Source: Gp6-AA40 sp963741135
GTDB taxonomy: Bacteria > Acidobacteriota > Vicinamibacteria > Vicinamibacterales > UBA2999
Assembly: GCA_963741135.1 (NCBI GenBank)
Contig: CAVUHC010000007.1
Span: 186,001 to 250,000 of the forward strand
Length of the DNA: 64,000 nt
Reading direction: 5' to 3'
Positions 34,899-45,534 of the stretch are shown here, in pieces. The notes beneath the pieces were generated by a model. The model did no database searches, was not told the origin of the DNA, and saw only the letters and a list, made by a program, of their open reading frames with translations. The translations under genes and the position numbers were made by a program. Within the stretch, counting starts at the first letter, position 1; the number at the start of each line of letters is the position of its first letter.

Positions 34899-35615
34899 TT
34901 GGCCTTCGGGCTGTCACTTCATTGCGTAGTTCCGGCATCGGCTGCGGGGCGGCGGCTCCCTGACGGAACCAGGATCGCGGTGAGGGTCATGGAGCAGCTC
35001 TCATCCGCATCCGTGAAGGATGGCGATCCGGTGAATTTCGCAGTTGTGGAAGACGTTGTCGTCGACGGTCAAGTCGTCATCAAGCAGGGGACACCGGTTC
35101 GAGGCGTCATCGTAGAAGCGGCCGAGAAGCGACGCATGGGCCGTGCTGGACGATTGTCGTATGCGGTCAATGAAACGAGAGCCGTGGACAAAGGTGTTGT
35201 CCGCCTTCGCGCCGTCCAGAACAAGAAGGGCGACAGCAATGTGACCTCGACGGCGGTTACAACTACTGCGGTCGCGGTGTTCGTACCGGTCGCCGCTCCC
35301 TTCTTCCTGCTCAGAAAGGGTACAGACATCGTGGTGCCGGAAGGTGCGCGGATCGATACCTTTGTGGACGGAGACCACGTGGTCGCGACAGAGGCCGAGC
35401 GTCCGGCAGCGGCGGCTCCTGCTGAAGTGCGCGCGGGGAAACTGACCAACTCAGACATCCTGGAGCTGCACAAGGCAGGTTTCGGCGAGGAGCTCATTCT
35501 GGCGAAGATTGCCAGTTCCTCAGCAGCGTTCACGGTGGACGCCACCGACTTGGTGGCGCTGAAGAAGACGGGACTTTCCGAACGCGTGATCGCGGCGATG
35601 GTTGCAGCCAAGTAG
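34899..35615 (+). CDS. Exported protein of unknown function with a C-terminal helical repeat
   Basis: A 238-residue frame from a TTG. The mature part has GTRIAVRVMEQLSSASVKDG and VEDVVVDGQVVIKQGTPVRG, a beta-rich domain with G-V-I spacing; then a hydrophobic stretch (TTTAVAVFVPVAAPFFLL), and a C-terminal pair of helical repeats: LTNSDILELHKAGFGEELIL and DLVALKKTGLSERVIAAMV, a motif frequent in Acidobacteriota secreted proteins. An ATG triplet at 34867 with AAGGAG upstream would give a full signal peptide (RVVAFGLAFGLSLHCVVPASA) if one base were changed near 34883, so the listed start is probably too short. Confidence 0.65.
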   Translation: MAFGLSLHCVVPASAAGRRLPDGTRIAVRVMEQLSSASVKDGDPVNFAVVEDVVVDGQVVIKQGTPVRGVIVEAAEKRRMGRAGRLSYAVNETRAVDKGVVRLRAVQNKKGDSNVTSTAVTTTAVAVFVPVAAPFFLLRKGTDIVVPEGARIDTFVDGDHVVATEAERPAAAAPAEVRAGKLTNSDILELHKAGFGEELILAKIASSSAAFTVDATDLVALKKTGLSERVIAAMVAAK

Positions 35616-35619
35616 GCAG

Positions 35620-35684
35620 GGGATCGGGGATCGGGGATCGGGGATCAGGGATCAGGGATCAGGGATCCCCCGATCCCTGCGTTC
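35620..35684. repeat. GGGGATC/GGGATCA tract, copy 3
   Basis: Several 7-bp units followed by GGGATCCCCCGATCCC, which can fold back. It sits directly after the stop of the gene at 34899 and runs into the end of the truncated amidohydrolase, i.e. between convergent genes. Confidence 0.8.
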
Positions 35685-36130
35685 AGAGCCGCAGCAGCCG
35701 GGCTGCGTTGCCGCCGACGATGCGGTCGCGATCCGCCGCTGCCAGCTTCACCTGATCGAGGAACTCGATCGGATGCTCTTCGTCCATGCCGTAGTAGATA
35801 TCTGTGCCAAGCACGACCCGGTCTGATCCGACCACGTCGATCAAATACTTCAGCGACTCAGGCCAGAACGTCAGCGTGTCGTAGTGGAATCGCCGCACGT
35901 ATTCGCGGAAGGGGCGCTGCAGCGGTGGCTTCCTCGGTACGTAACGCGTGTTCGATCCGCCCCGCGATGAACGGAAACGCGCCGCCCCCATGAGGCAGAA
36001 CGACGTCGAGCCTGGGAACTTGTCCAGCACGCCGCTGACGACGAACTTGGCCGCCGTTGTGGCGTGCTCGGCGGGGAAGCCGACGGCGTTGCCAGGCCCC
36101 AGCGCGCGCCCAGCCGGTCTTTGCCCCCGT
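35683..36130 (-). pseudogene. 5'-truncated amidohydrolase (ACMSD-like)
   Basis: Only the C-terminal half is present: GNAVGFPAEHATTAAKFVVS, GVLDKFPG, a segment in another frame (LDVVLPHGGGAFPFIAGRIE) and, in the last frame, VVLGTDIYYGMDEEHP with the metal-site Asp, then GGNAARLLRL. The first 150-200 residues, including the HxH metal site, are missing; upstream sequence changes to a G-rich linker next to the TonB receptor stop at 36186. Two internal frame breaks. It is a non-functional remnant. Confidence 0.65.
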
Positions 36131-36185
36131 AGAAGTTGGCTTCGCCGTCCAGCGGATCCCCTTCCCCCTTCCCCCTTCTGTCCGT

Positions 36186-39098
36186 CTAGAAAGAGAACCG
36201 CACGGCCACTTCTGCCTGCCGCTTGTTGGCGGCCGAGCTGATGATCCCGAACGAACTGGACAATGCGTTGGTCTGCCACGCCGCCAGCAGATTCGTCCTG
36301 TTCAGCAGGTTGAAGACCTGGCCGATCACTTCGACTTTGCGGCCGGCGCTGATCGAGATCGACTTGCTGGCGCGGACGTCGAGGCTGTAGTATCGTTCGT
36401 GTCGATCTGCGACCCCGGCAGCGCCGCTGCACCGGTGGTCGCACGATACGCATTGACCAGCGCCATCACGTCCGTGTCACTCCCGCGGTTGAACACATTC
36501 CGCGTGATCCCCGGCACGTAGTCGGTGATGTTGGCGTCTCCGTTCAGGTCAACGCCGGCGATCGCGCTGAAGGGCATCGTCGACCGGGCGCGTGAAAACG
36601 GCGCCGAGCACGACCTCATACGGCAGCAGCACGGAGCCGCTCGCCACCAGCGCGTGACGCCGGTCGCTGTTGTTCGGTCCGTTGTCGTATTCGAGGTGCG
36701 CCGAGTCGGTGACCGTTGACAGGAAGCTCGAGCTGCTGATGTTGCCGTTCGTGCTCGCGAGCGTGTACGACACCGTGTACATGTAGTTGTGGTCCAGCCG
36801 CTTTTCGAGCCGCACCAGCAGCGCCTTGTAGTCCGCTTCCCCGATGGACGCGGTCTGCAGGACACGGCCGAACTGCGGCAACGGACGGTTACCGGTCGTC
36901 CCTCCGCTGCGCGGGTTGATGTCGATCGCCATCGGCACCTTCGACATCCTGTTGTAGACGCCGTCGATGTGGATCGCGAGCGCGGAGGTCAGCCCCTGCG
37001 AGACTCCGCCGGTGTAGGCCGCCGACTGGAGGTTCTCCAGGTCGTTGGCCTGGACCGCGATGTTCTGCACGCCCGGTCGCGACGAAGGCGAGCGGATCTC
37101 TGCCGCCGTACGGATCCGGGTACGTCGGGTTCGCGATCGTGGCGGTGAACTGCCGGAAATTCTGGATCTCGGTCAGCTCGACTATTCGTGTTCATCGGGT
37201 TGTAGTAGAGGCCATACGCCTGCGCGCACCACGGTCTTGCCGTCGTTCTTCAGGTCCCACGCGAGGCCGACCCGCGGCCCGAAATTGTTCTTGTCGCCGC
37301 GGTGGGAGAAGTCGACCAGCGGAGCCAGGCTGGTGGCGGTGCCGGTTGTCGGGAAGATGCTCGCGTCGTTGAGGTCGCGCCCCTGGTTGAACACCTTGGC
37401 CTGGTACTCGTAGCGGAGTCCCAGGTTCAACGTCAGGCCGGCGGCAGGTTTCCACTCGTCCTCGACGTAGGTGTCCCACATCACGTTTGGCGCGTACAGC
37501 GCCACGTTGAGGAGCGCCGCGCGTGAACTGCCTCACCGACCCCGCCACCGGGACGAAGGTCGAGAGGTTCGACGGATTGAACGGTTGATCGGCGGAGAAC
37601 GACCACGTCCCGTTGGCCTTACGGATCGACTGCCGGATCGGCACGCTCTGACCGCCGGCGCCGAACTTCCACGTGTGCTGTCCGGCCGTGATGGACATGT
37701 CGTCGCGGAGCTGCCGCGACCCGAGGTCCCCGTATTGATTGGTGTTGGCGCCCCACGATCAGGCTCGGGAAGGTGTAGATCTGCGTCAGATTCTGGGTTC
37801 GCTCGGGCGATTCGTCGTACAGCTTCTTGAGCGGGACGACGCCCGGCACGTGCGCGCGGAAGAGGTAGTTCGTCCATTGGCCGCGAACCTCGTTCAGCAC
37901 GCGCGGCGACAGCACCCACGTGTGCGCCCCCGCCCACGAGTAGCGGTGCTGCTTGATGCCGCCGCCGCCCGAGAACCACGGATTCGACGATGACGCCGAG
38001 CAGCCCTTCGCAGGTGAAGTCCGAGACCTGCCACGCGTAACGCACGAACAGGTTCTGCTGCGCGGTGAGCTGCACGTCACCGCGCGTGAACGTCATGTGG
38101 TTGTATTCAGGGCTCGCGAACGTCCCGTTCAGGCTCCCGTAGAACTGCGGGCAGCCTCACGACGCACGGTGTCGTACAGGTTGTTCTTGAGCGCTTCGGC
38201 CGCCTGGAAGAAGTGGAGCTTGTCCCTGATGATCGGACCGCCGATCGCGCCGCCGATACTGATGCCGGCTGAAGTCCGGCTTCGCCTGGCCGGCGGCTTT
38301 CGCGAACGGGTCGATCGCGTTGAGCGCCTTGTTCCGGTAGAACTCGAAACCTTCACCGTGGAACTGGTTCGTGCCGCTCTTGGTCGCCATCGACACGGCG
38401 CCGCCGGCCGTCCAGCCGTACTCGGCGGGCGACTGGCTCAGGTACACCTTGAACTCCTGAATCGCCGACTGCGGAAAGTCCTGCCGCGGCTCGCCCGTAT
38501 TGCCTTCCTTGTTCCAGACGCCATCGACCAGCAGCGCCGAGCCGTTGGTGAATGCGCCGGCGCCGATGTTCGAGTTTGCCTTGCGCGGGCGGATGGCGTC
38601 CTGGCTCGTGCCCGGCATCAGCAGCGCCAGATCCATCGGCTGGCGCGTGGCGAGCGGCAGGTTCTGCATCTGATCCTGCGTGATGACGCCGGAGACCTCG
38701 CTCTTGGTCACCTCGACGATCGGCGATTCACCGGTCACGGTGACCGACTCGCTCAGGCCCTGCACCTGCATGGTGATGTTGCGGGTCACCTCGGTGCCGG
38801 TGTTCAGCGTGAGCGCGGGTACGTTTACCGGCCCGAAGCCGGCGAGTTCGGCCGCCAGCTCGTATCGGCCCGGCGGCAGGGCGGCGAGACGGAAGCGACC
38901 ATCCCCCTCCGTGACGACTGTTCGCGCGATGCCCGTGTCGATGTTTCGTCCCGTCACCGTGACGCCGGGGAGCACGCCCCCTTGCGCATCGTTGATGATT
39001 CCCGAGATGACGCCATTGGTCGTTTGCGCCATCGCGGGTGTCGCCATGACACAGGCGAATGCGAACAGGAGCGCCGCGATCGAAGCACGTCGCAACAT
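36186..39098 (-). pseudogene. TonB-dependent receptor (Oar-like), frameshifted
   Basis: From 39098 the first 270 residues are intact: signal peptide (MLRRASIAALLFAFACVMAT), carboxypeptidase-regulatory domain (GVISGIINDAQGGVLPGVTV), SLSESVTVTGESPIVEV-type linker, and plug (SALLVDGVWNKEGNTGEP, SMATKSGTNQFHGEGFEFYR). After about 38280 the frame changes repeatedly through the beta-barrel (breaks near 38140, 37750, 37530, 37200, 37075, 36560 and 36390). The C-terminus EVAVRFSF ends at 36186. A GGGGGAGGG site precedes the ATG. It lies between two amidohydrolases on the same strand. Confidence 0.8.
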
Positions 39099-39128
39099 AG
39101 TCCCTCCCCCTGAACAAGAATGATGAAC

Positions 39129-39226
39129 AAGTTCAAAGCTCGAAGTTCAAAGTGGAAAGTAAGTTCAAAGTGGCCACGCGCACTTTCCACTTACTTTGAA
39201 CTTTGCACTTTGAACTTCCTACTTTC
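39129..39226. repeat. TTCAAAGT-word inverted repeat
   Basis: Copies of GTTCAAAGT on one side and ACTTTGAAC on the other, with longer pairs such as AGTGGAAAGTAAGTTCAAAG, form an imperfect, AT-rich palindrome of about 100 bp between the amidohydrolase stop and the TonB receptor start. It may act as a terminator. Confidence 0.65.
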
Positions 39227-40254
39227 CGGTGCCCTTCAAACGAGGAAACAGTTCCAGCGCGTTCTCGCGCTCGATGGCGCGCAGATTCGCGGCCGCGAAC
39301 CCGTAATCGGCGAGCCCCTTCGCCACGGTGCCTGCCTGGGCGAATGGATAGTCAGTGCCGAACAGGATGTGCGAGTTCGGCACGACCTTGGTGAACGTCG
39401 CCAGCGTGTATTCGTTGAACGCCTGCGCGGTGTCGTAATAGAACTTCCGCATGATAGCCATGTTGGCGTTGGGCTGGCCGTCGGGCCCGGTGACCGGCGC
39501 CAAGCCGGCTCGTGATGTACGGCGCCGTCCCTCCGCCGTGCGACCAGATGAAGCGGATGTCCGGGCAACGCGTGGCAGTGTTGGTGTAGAGCAGGCTCTG
39601 GATCGTCAGCGTCGTTTCCGTGGTCAGCGTGATGCCGAGCGCGCGGCCGTCCGGCAGCATGTTCATCATCGCGCCGCGGAACGGATGCGTGTAGCAGACC
39701 GCTTTGCGCCGATTGAGCTCGTCCATCACCGGCGCAAATTTCGGATCGCCGAGGTACTTCCCCTCGTAGCTGCTCATGAAACACGCGCCGTCGGCTTTCA
39801 GCGTGTCGAACGCGTACTCGATTTCGCGCAGCGAGCCATCGACGTCCGGGAGCGGCAGCGTTGCGAACATGCCCCAGCGGGTCGGATGATCCGCGACAAG
39901 TCGCGCACCGAATTCGTTGCACTCACGCGCCAGCGCGCGCGCCGCCGCGGGGTCGCCGAAGTAGACGCTCGGCTCGCTCGTTGACATGATCGACGTGGCG
40001 ACGCCGTCGCGATCCATGTCCTCGAGCGCCTTGGCAGGCGTCCAGTTCATCAACGCGGTCTGGCCGGTGTTGTGGGCCTTGATCGCCGCGATGAAGCCGG
40101 GGGAGTTGCCGTGATAGTGGACGTCGATGCGATGTGGAGGGGCAGCAGCGCCAGGTCGAGCCTGCGCGCCTTTCAAGATATCCGGGACGAGCGCGGTAAC
40201 GCCGGCTGCAGCGAGGCCGGCGATAAACTCGCGCCGCCTGACACGCGCGTTCAT
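39219..40254 (-). pseudogene. Tat-exported ACMSD-like amidohydrolase, one frameshift
   Basis: A protein of about 344 residues. MNARVRRREFIAGLAAAG is a twin-arginine leader. Metal-site parts are IDVHYHG (HxH), CYTHPFRG, FIWSHGGGTAPY and, after the break, LFGTDYPFAQ. The family (amidohydrolase 2) includes ACMSD and gamma-resorcylate decarboxylase, which act on aromatic acids or their ring-cleavage products. One extra base near 39510 (CGGCTTGGCG for CGGCTGGCG) breaks the frame; correcting it gives a full-length protein. It is followed on the same strand by the TonB receptor. Confidence 0.78.
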
Positions 40255-40428
40255 GGTCACTCCAATTTGATGACTTTGCGGCGGAGTCTACGCCTCGGTT
40301 CCGCGAAAGACAATCACAAAGAGTCAATACCCAAACCGCGATAGCGCTTGACCCGACGCGGTACGCATGCGATTGTTGCCACCCGAAGTTCCCGACCCGG
40401 TTTCGGGAAGATGGAAAGGGAGGCCGCG

Positions 40429-40911
40429 ATGGCCCGAGTCTCGCTGCGAGTGAACGGACAGTCTCGCGTCGTCGACACCGACCCCACGACACCGCTGCTC
40501 TACGTGCTGCGCAATGACCTCAGCCTGCAGGGGCCGAAGTTCGGCTGCGGGCTCGGGCAGTGTGGCGCGTGCACGGTCATCATGGACGGGAACGCGGTGC
40601 GCTCCTGCACGCTCGCCGTCGCCTCCGCTCAGAACCGCGCGATCACCACGCTGGAGGGGTTGGGAACCGTCGCGCGCCCCCATCCGCTGCAGCGCGCCTT
40701 CATCGCGGAACAGGCCGCGCAGTGCGGAATGTGCATGAACGGCATGATCCTTACCGCGAAGGTGCTGCTCGACGGCAATCCCAACCCCAGCGCTGGACAG
40801 ATCAAGGACGCGCTCAATGGCAATCTGTGCCGCTGCGCCAGCCACTTGAGAGTGGTCCGCGCAGTCCAGCGGGCCGCGCGAGAAAGAGCCTTGCCTCGCC
40901 GTAGCGCGTAG
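40429..40911 (+). CDS. iorA: [2Fe-2S] subunit of a molybdenum hydroxylase (isoquinoline 1-oxidoreductase-type)
   Basis: A 160-residue protein with two [2Fe-2S] clusters. The plant-type ferredoxin cluster is CGLGQCGACTVIMDG...C and the helical-domain cluster is CGMCMNGM...CRCAS. It passes electrons from the molybdenum centre to an acceptor. The ATG at 40429 is preceded by AAAGGGAGG; upstream in-frame codons lack a signal. The catalytic subunit follows 42 bp downstream. No FAD subunit is present, as is typical of the isoquinoline-oxidoreductase and aldehyde dehydrogenase group, whose electrons go to a cytochrome c. Confidence 0.88.
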   Translation: MARVSLRVNGQSRVVDTDPTTPLLYVLRNDLSLQGPKFGCGLGQCGACTVIMDGNAVRSCTLAVASAQNRAITTLEGLGTVARPHPLQRAFIAEQAAQCGMCMNGMILTAKVLLDGNPNPSAGQIKDALNGNLCRCASHLRVVRAVQRAARERALPRRSA

Positions 40912-40953
40912 CGCGAAGGCGGGCTGACGAAGAGGAGAAAAAGGGGCATAGCC

Positions 40954-43275
40954 ATGGCACCACGTTCCATCTCGCGCCGAGAGCTTCTCAAGACCACGGG
41001 CGGCCTCCTCGTCGGCTTCAACTTGTTCGAGCCGTTTCTGGGCCTGCTGGCCCAGGGGACCCCGGGTGGTGGGACTCCGCTGTCGAACGCCGGCGGTCTC
41101 TCACCCGATCAGCTCGATTCGTGGATTGCCATCGCGCAGGACGGCACGGTCAGCGTGTTCACGAGCAAAGTCGATCTCGGCACCGGCATCGGGACGGCCC
41201 TTGGGCAAATCGTGGCGGAGGAGCTCGACGTTCCGATTTCGAAAATCAACATGGAGATCGGCGATACCACGAAGAGCGTGGATCAAGGACGTACATCCGC
41301 AAGCCGCACGCTCGAGAGGGCAGGTCCGCAAATGCGCCAGGCGGCGGCCGCGGCCCGGCAGGAGCTGTTGAAGCGCGCGTCCGCGAGCCTGGGAGCACCT
41401 GCGAGTCAGCTGACCGTCATGGACGGGGTCGTGAGCGTCGCCGGCAATTCCGCGAAGAACATTTCCTACGCGACGCTCGTCGGCGGGCAGCGGTTCGACA
41501 CGAAAGTTGCGGCCAGCGGTGAGCAATGGGACCTCAAGGTCGCGCCCGACGTCAAGCCGAAGGACCCGAAGGACTACAAGGTCGTCGGGACTTCCGTGCC
41601 GCGCTTTGATCTGCCTGAAAAACTCACCGGCGCGTTCACCTATGCGCAGGAAGTGCGCATCCCAGGAATGCTTCACGGCCGCGTGGTGCGCCCACCGGTG
41701 GTGAACTCGAGGCCCGTCACGGTTGACGAAGCCTCAGTGAGCAACATTCCGGGTGTCAAAGTCGTACAAAAGGGCAGCTTCGTGGGCGTGGTGGCCGAAA
41801 CCGAGTGGGCTGCGATCCGTGCCGCGCGCGCGCTGAAGGTGACGTGGTCCGCGCCTCCCACGCAGTTCCCGGCCGGCCCCGACGCGATGTACGACTACCT
41901 GCAGAACACCAGGAGCTTCTCGGAGAGAGTCGGCGCCGAAAACGGGAATGTGACCGGGGCACTCGCGCAGGCGGCGAAGAGGTTCGAGGCCACCTATCGC
42001 TGGCCCTTCCAGATGCACGGCATGATCGGACCTTCGTGCGCGGTCGCCGACGTTCAGGGCGACAAGGCCACTGTCTGGTCCGGCTCGCAGGCCCCGTTCA
42101 TCACGCGCAACGGAGTTGCACGACTTCTGGGGATTCGAGAAGCGAACGTTCACTTCATCTACCGCGAGGGCTCTGGCTGCTTTGGTCGCCTCGAACCGGA
42201 CGACGCGCCCGAAGACGCGGCGTTGATGTCGCAGGTCGTGGGGAGGCCCGTGCGCGTGCAATGGATGCGCGAGGACGAGCACGGATGGGAGCCGAAGGGT
42301 CCGCCTCAGCTCATCACGATCCGCTCGGGGGTCGATGCCCAGGGAAACGTCACGGCCTGGGACTACGTCGAGCGCACGCTGCCGTGGACCGACGCCCGGT
42401 TGAGTCCCATGCTGGCCTCGCGGCAAACAGGGATCAAGCCGGACGAGAACGGATTCGCCATCGGCGGGGGCGACGGCATCCCCTACACGTTCGCGAACCG
42501 AAAGGCGATGGCGGCCACGATTCCATGGATGATGAATCCGAACCCGCTACGCACTGGAAACCTGCGTGCACCGTACGGCCAGGGGCGTTGCTTCGCCACC
42601 GAGTCTCAGATGGATGAAATGGCAGCGGCGGCGTCCAGCGACCCGGTGGAATTCCGCCTGCGGTACCTCGGAGACAACAAGCGCGCCGCCGACGTGCTGC
42701 GCGCGGCGGCGAACAAAGCCGGATGGCAGCCTCGGCGCGGCGCGGACCTTACAAGGTCCGCGGCCGCACGTACGTCTGGCAACATCGCGACGGGACGGGG
42801 TGTGGCGATCTCAGGCCTGGCTGGTACCGTGGTCGCCCAGGTGGCCGATGTCGAGGTGGACACGTCGAGCGGAAAAGTGACGGTCAAGAAAGTCACCGTC
42901 GCTCACGACTGCGGCATCATCGTCAATCCGGACGGCCTCAGCAACCAGATTGAGGGGAACGTCATTCAAAGCGTCAGCCGCGCGCTGATGGAAGAAGTCG
43001 ATTTCAATTCGGCCGGCGTCAGGAATTTGAACTGGAACAGCTATCCGATCATCAGGTTCCGCGAAGTGCCGGACGTCGACATCGTGCTGATCAACCAGCG
43101 GGAGATGCCGCCGATGGGTGGCGGCGAAGCCTCGTCCATTGCGACCGCTGCGGCGATTGCCAACGCCGTCTTCGATGCGGTCGGCGTTCGCATGCGCCAG
43201 GCTCCGTTCACACCGGAGCGGGTCCTGCGCGGGCTGCGCGCCGGCACCGTGCGAGTCGACGCACGTAACCCCTAG
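40954..43275 (+). CDS. iorB: Molybdopterin-binding catalytic subunit, isoquinoline 1-oxidoreductase-type
   Basis: A 773-residue intact protein of the xanthine oxidase superfamily. It begins with a Tat leader (SISRRELLKTTGGLLVGF) and thus is carried out with the small subunit. SKVDLGTGIGTALGQIVAEE, GSGCFGRLEPDDAPEDAAL, and the active-site end PPMGGGEASSIATAAAIANA (with the Glu that activates water) match the family. It would hydroxylate an N-heterocycle or oxidise an aldehyde, using molybdenum cytosine dinucleotide. No maturation genes are nearby. A CACGGAG-type hairpin follows the stop. Confidence 0.88.
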   Translation: MAPRSISRRELLKTTGGLLVGFNLFEPFLGLLAQGTPGGGTPLSNAGGLSPDQLDSWIAIAQDGTVSVFTSKVDLGTGIGTALGQIVAEELDVPISKINMEIGDTTKSVDQGRTSASRTLERAGPQMRQAAAAARQELLKRASASLGAPASQLTVMDGVVSVAGNSAKNISYATLVGGQRFDTKVAASGEQWDLKVAPDVKPKDPKDYKVVGTSVPRFDLPEKLTGAFTYAQEVRIPGMLHGRVVRPPVVNSRPVTVDEASVSNIPGVKVVQKGSFVGVVAETEWAAIRAARALKVTWSAPPTQFPAGPDAMYDYLQNTRSFSERVGAENGNVTGALAQAAKRFEATYRWPFQMHGMIGPSCAVADVQGDKATVWSGSQAPFITRNGVARLLGIREANVHFIYREGSGCFGRLEPDDAPEDAALMSQVVGRPVRVQWMREDEHGWEPKGPPQLITIRSGVDAQGNVTAWDYVERTLPWTDARLSPMLASRQTGIKPDENGFAIGGGDGIPYTFANRKAMAATIPWMMNPNPLRTGNLRAPYGQGRCFATESQMDEMAAAASSDPVEFRLRYLGDNKRAADVLRAAANKAGWQPRRGADLTRSAAARTSGNIATGRGVAISGLAGTVVAQVADVEVDTSSGKVTVKKVTVAHDCGIIVNPDGLSNQIEGNVIQSVSRALMEEVDFNSAGVRNLNWNSYPIIRFREVPDVDIVLINQREMPPMGGGEASSIATAAAIANAVFDAVGVRMRQAPFTPERVLRGLRAGTVRVDARNP

Positions 43276-43290
43276 AGAGCGAATTTCAGT

Positions 43291-43375
43291 GCCACGGAGA
43301 CACGAAGACACGGAGGAATTTCATGTTTTTGCTCCGTGACTCCGTGACTCCGTGGCCCGTAGAAGTGAAAAGCGG
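43291..43375. repeat. CACGGAG-family inverted repeat, copy 3
   Basis: GCCACGGAGACACGAAGACA at 43291 pairs with the CTCCGTG repeats ending in CGTGGC; GAAGTGAAAAGCGG follows, as in copy 2. It fills the gap between two convergent genes, so it fits a bidirectional terminator. Confidence 0.8.
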
Positions 43376-43376
43376 T

Positions 43377-45075
43377 TTAGCGCGTTGATGGCGACGGCTC
43401 TTTGGCGGCGTCGTATACGATCCTGCCGCCGACGATCGTCATCACGGACTTGATGTCCTTGATCTGCTCCGCGGGCACCGTCAGGTAGTCCTTGTCGGTG
43501 ACCACGAGGTCCGCGAAGCGGCCCGGCTGGATCGAGCCGAGGTCGTTCTCGCGGAAGAACAGGTAGGCGTTGTTGCGCGTGTGCGCGATGAGCGCCGCCT
43601 CGCGGCTGACGGTGTGGGTGTTGACTACCGTGCCGCCGACCATCTTGCCCGTGACCGCGAAGTAGAGCGTCTGGAACGGACGGAACTGGTTGACCTCGAA
43701 CGCGTCCGTGCCGAAACCCCACATGATGCCGCTATCCTGGATCTCGCGCATCGGCGGCATGCCGAAGCCCTTGTCCCCCTGGATCCTGTGTAGCAGGCCG
43801 CCGGAGACGATTGGTCGCGGGTTCACGGCGATGAACATGTTCAGCTTCTTCATGCGCTCGATTTGCGGCGGCGTGACACCCTCCATGTGCATGAAGGCCC
43901 AGCGCAGCGGCCGCAGGTCGACCTGCTTGCTGATCCTCTCGAGCTGATCGAGCTGCGCGTCGATCGCCTTTTCGGTGACCGTGTGGAGCTGCGCCGGCGC
44001 GCCGGCTTTCGCTGCGGCGAGGGCAAAGCGGCCCCACGTATCCCACGCCTCCTGTGGCGCGATCGGCTCCGGGCCGGGGGCGATGACGTCACCGCCGCCA
44101 CCGCCGGGGAACCGCTCACCGTAGTTGGAGTTGTCCATCCACTCGTCGCCGTCGTGATAGCGGAGCCTCGCCACCTCGGCGATCTGCTGGTCGAGCACGC
44201 CGGCGCCGCGTCCGCCGGCTGTCACCGTGCGGAAGCAGAAGAAGCGCATGCTCGCCGTCCCTTCACGCTGGAACTGGCGATAGAGGTCCTCCCACAGACA
44301 CTGCCCGCCCGACGCGGTCAGCCCGGCAACCGCGAAGTCCCTCAGCATCAACTTCTGGTTGGCGGCAATCACGTCCATCGGCAAATCGGCCTTGCCGCCG
44401 TTCTCGGTCTTGAGGAAGCCGGCCATGGTGAACAGGCGGTTGCGCCCCTCCACCTTCGTAATGCCGGTGGGGCGGCCGCTGGCATCGCGAACGATCCACG
44501 GCTCGTTCATCTTGTCGAGGCCGAGCTTCTCGATCGCCTTGCTATTCAGGTACTGCGCCCACCGGGTGAACTGCAGGAACACCGGGTTGTTCGGCGCCGC
44601 CTTGTCGAGCTCCTCGCGGGTGAAGTCGCGCTTGTCGTCCATGAATTGGTCGGGTGACCAGCCACCGAGGTTGTAGACCCAGCCGCCGTTCGGCGTCGCC
44701 TTCGCCTTCGCGGCAATCATCTCCAGCACGCGTTTGCGCGTGTCCACGCCGTCGAAGCGCAGTTCCATCGTCCAGTAGGCGCCTTCCTCCTGAAAATGCG
44801 CGTGGTTGTCGATGAAGCCGGGCACCACCGACTTGCCGCGCAGATCGATCCGCTGCGTGTTCGGGCCCGCCAGCCGATTGACGTCCACGTTGGAGCCAAC
44901 CGCAATAATGCGATTGCCGCGCACCGCGACAGCCTGGGCAATCGCGAAGGTGTCATTGACCGTGATGATCTTTCCGTTGGACAGGATCAGATCCGGACTC
45001 GCCTGCTGCGCGTCCAGTGACATCGAGATCCCAACGAGCACCACCGACCAGCAGTATCCAGGCGAATTGTTTCAT
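43377..45075 (-). CDS. YtcJ-like amidohydrolase (amidohydrolase 3 family)
   Basis: A protein of about 565 residues. From DLILSNGKIITVNDTFAIA the sequence shows the family features: VPGFIDNHAHFQEEG (metal-binding HxH), LDKMNEPWIVRDASGRPTG, GGQCLWEDLYRQF, LHTVTEKAIDAQLDQL, RWAFMHMEGVTP and GFGTDAFEVNQF. The unshifted open frame begins at 45044, but ATG at 45075 behind GGAGG gives a signal peptide (MKQFAWILLV) once one extra base near 45040 is removed, so I take 45075. It probably hydrolyses an exported amide, formamide or cyclic amide. Convergent with iorB. Confidence 0.8.
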
Positions 45076-45155
45076 TGCATTCCTCCAGCCGGCCGAAGAC
45101 CGGCCCCCAATGCGCGGGATTATATAAGTGCGCGAGTGTCAAACAACATAGCCTA

Positions 45156-45337
45156 ACCCGGAGCTCACTTGGGTTGGTGATTTTCAGCGGGACTGTTGCT
45201 TCGATCCGCACGCCTGTGTGGCTGGGCCGGCCCGCCTTCGCCGAAGGCTTCGGCGCGGTCTCGCCGAAGCGCCTCAGGTTCGTCCGGCGCGGAGGCGGAG
45301 CCCCGCTTAAAATCACCAACCCAAGTGAACTCCGGGT
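45156..45337. repeat. 182-bp element with 36-bp imperfect terminal inverted repeats
   Basis: Arms 45156-45191 and 45302-45337 match at 34 of 36 positions and contain ACTTGGGTTGGTGATTTT. The inner 110 bp are GC-rich and hold GCCTTCGCCGAAGGC. This is the structure of a miniature mobile or palindromic element. No open frame inside and no clear target duplication. Confidence 0.8.
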
Positions 45338-45410
45338 CCAATGCGCGGGTGGCGACCTGGCCGACTCCCGCCACCTGCGTACGCCCTGCGTCGAAGCGAC
45401 GACGAATTGA

Positions 45411-45492
45411 ACCACGAAGATCACGAATGACACGAAGTAACAAAAGGGCTTCGCGTTCTGTTTTTCTTCGCGATCTTCGTGTCCTCCGTGGT
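45411..45492. repeat. CACGGAG-family inverted repeat, copy 4 (diverged)
   Basis: ACCACGAAGATCACGAA pairs with TTCGCGATCTTCGTG and CCTCCGTGGT, with an AT-rich loop. It follows the 182-bp element and lies just after the end of the carboxypeptidase gene. Confidence 0.7.
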
Positions 45493-45534
45493 TATGTCCT
45501 TCTTCGTGCCCTCGCGAGCAAGTCTAACAGCGAG

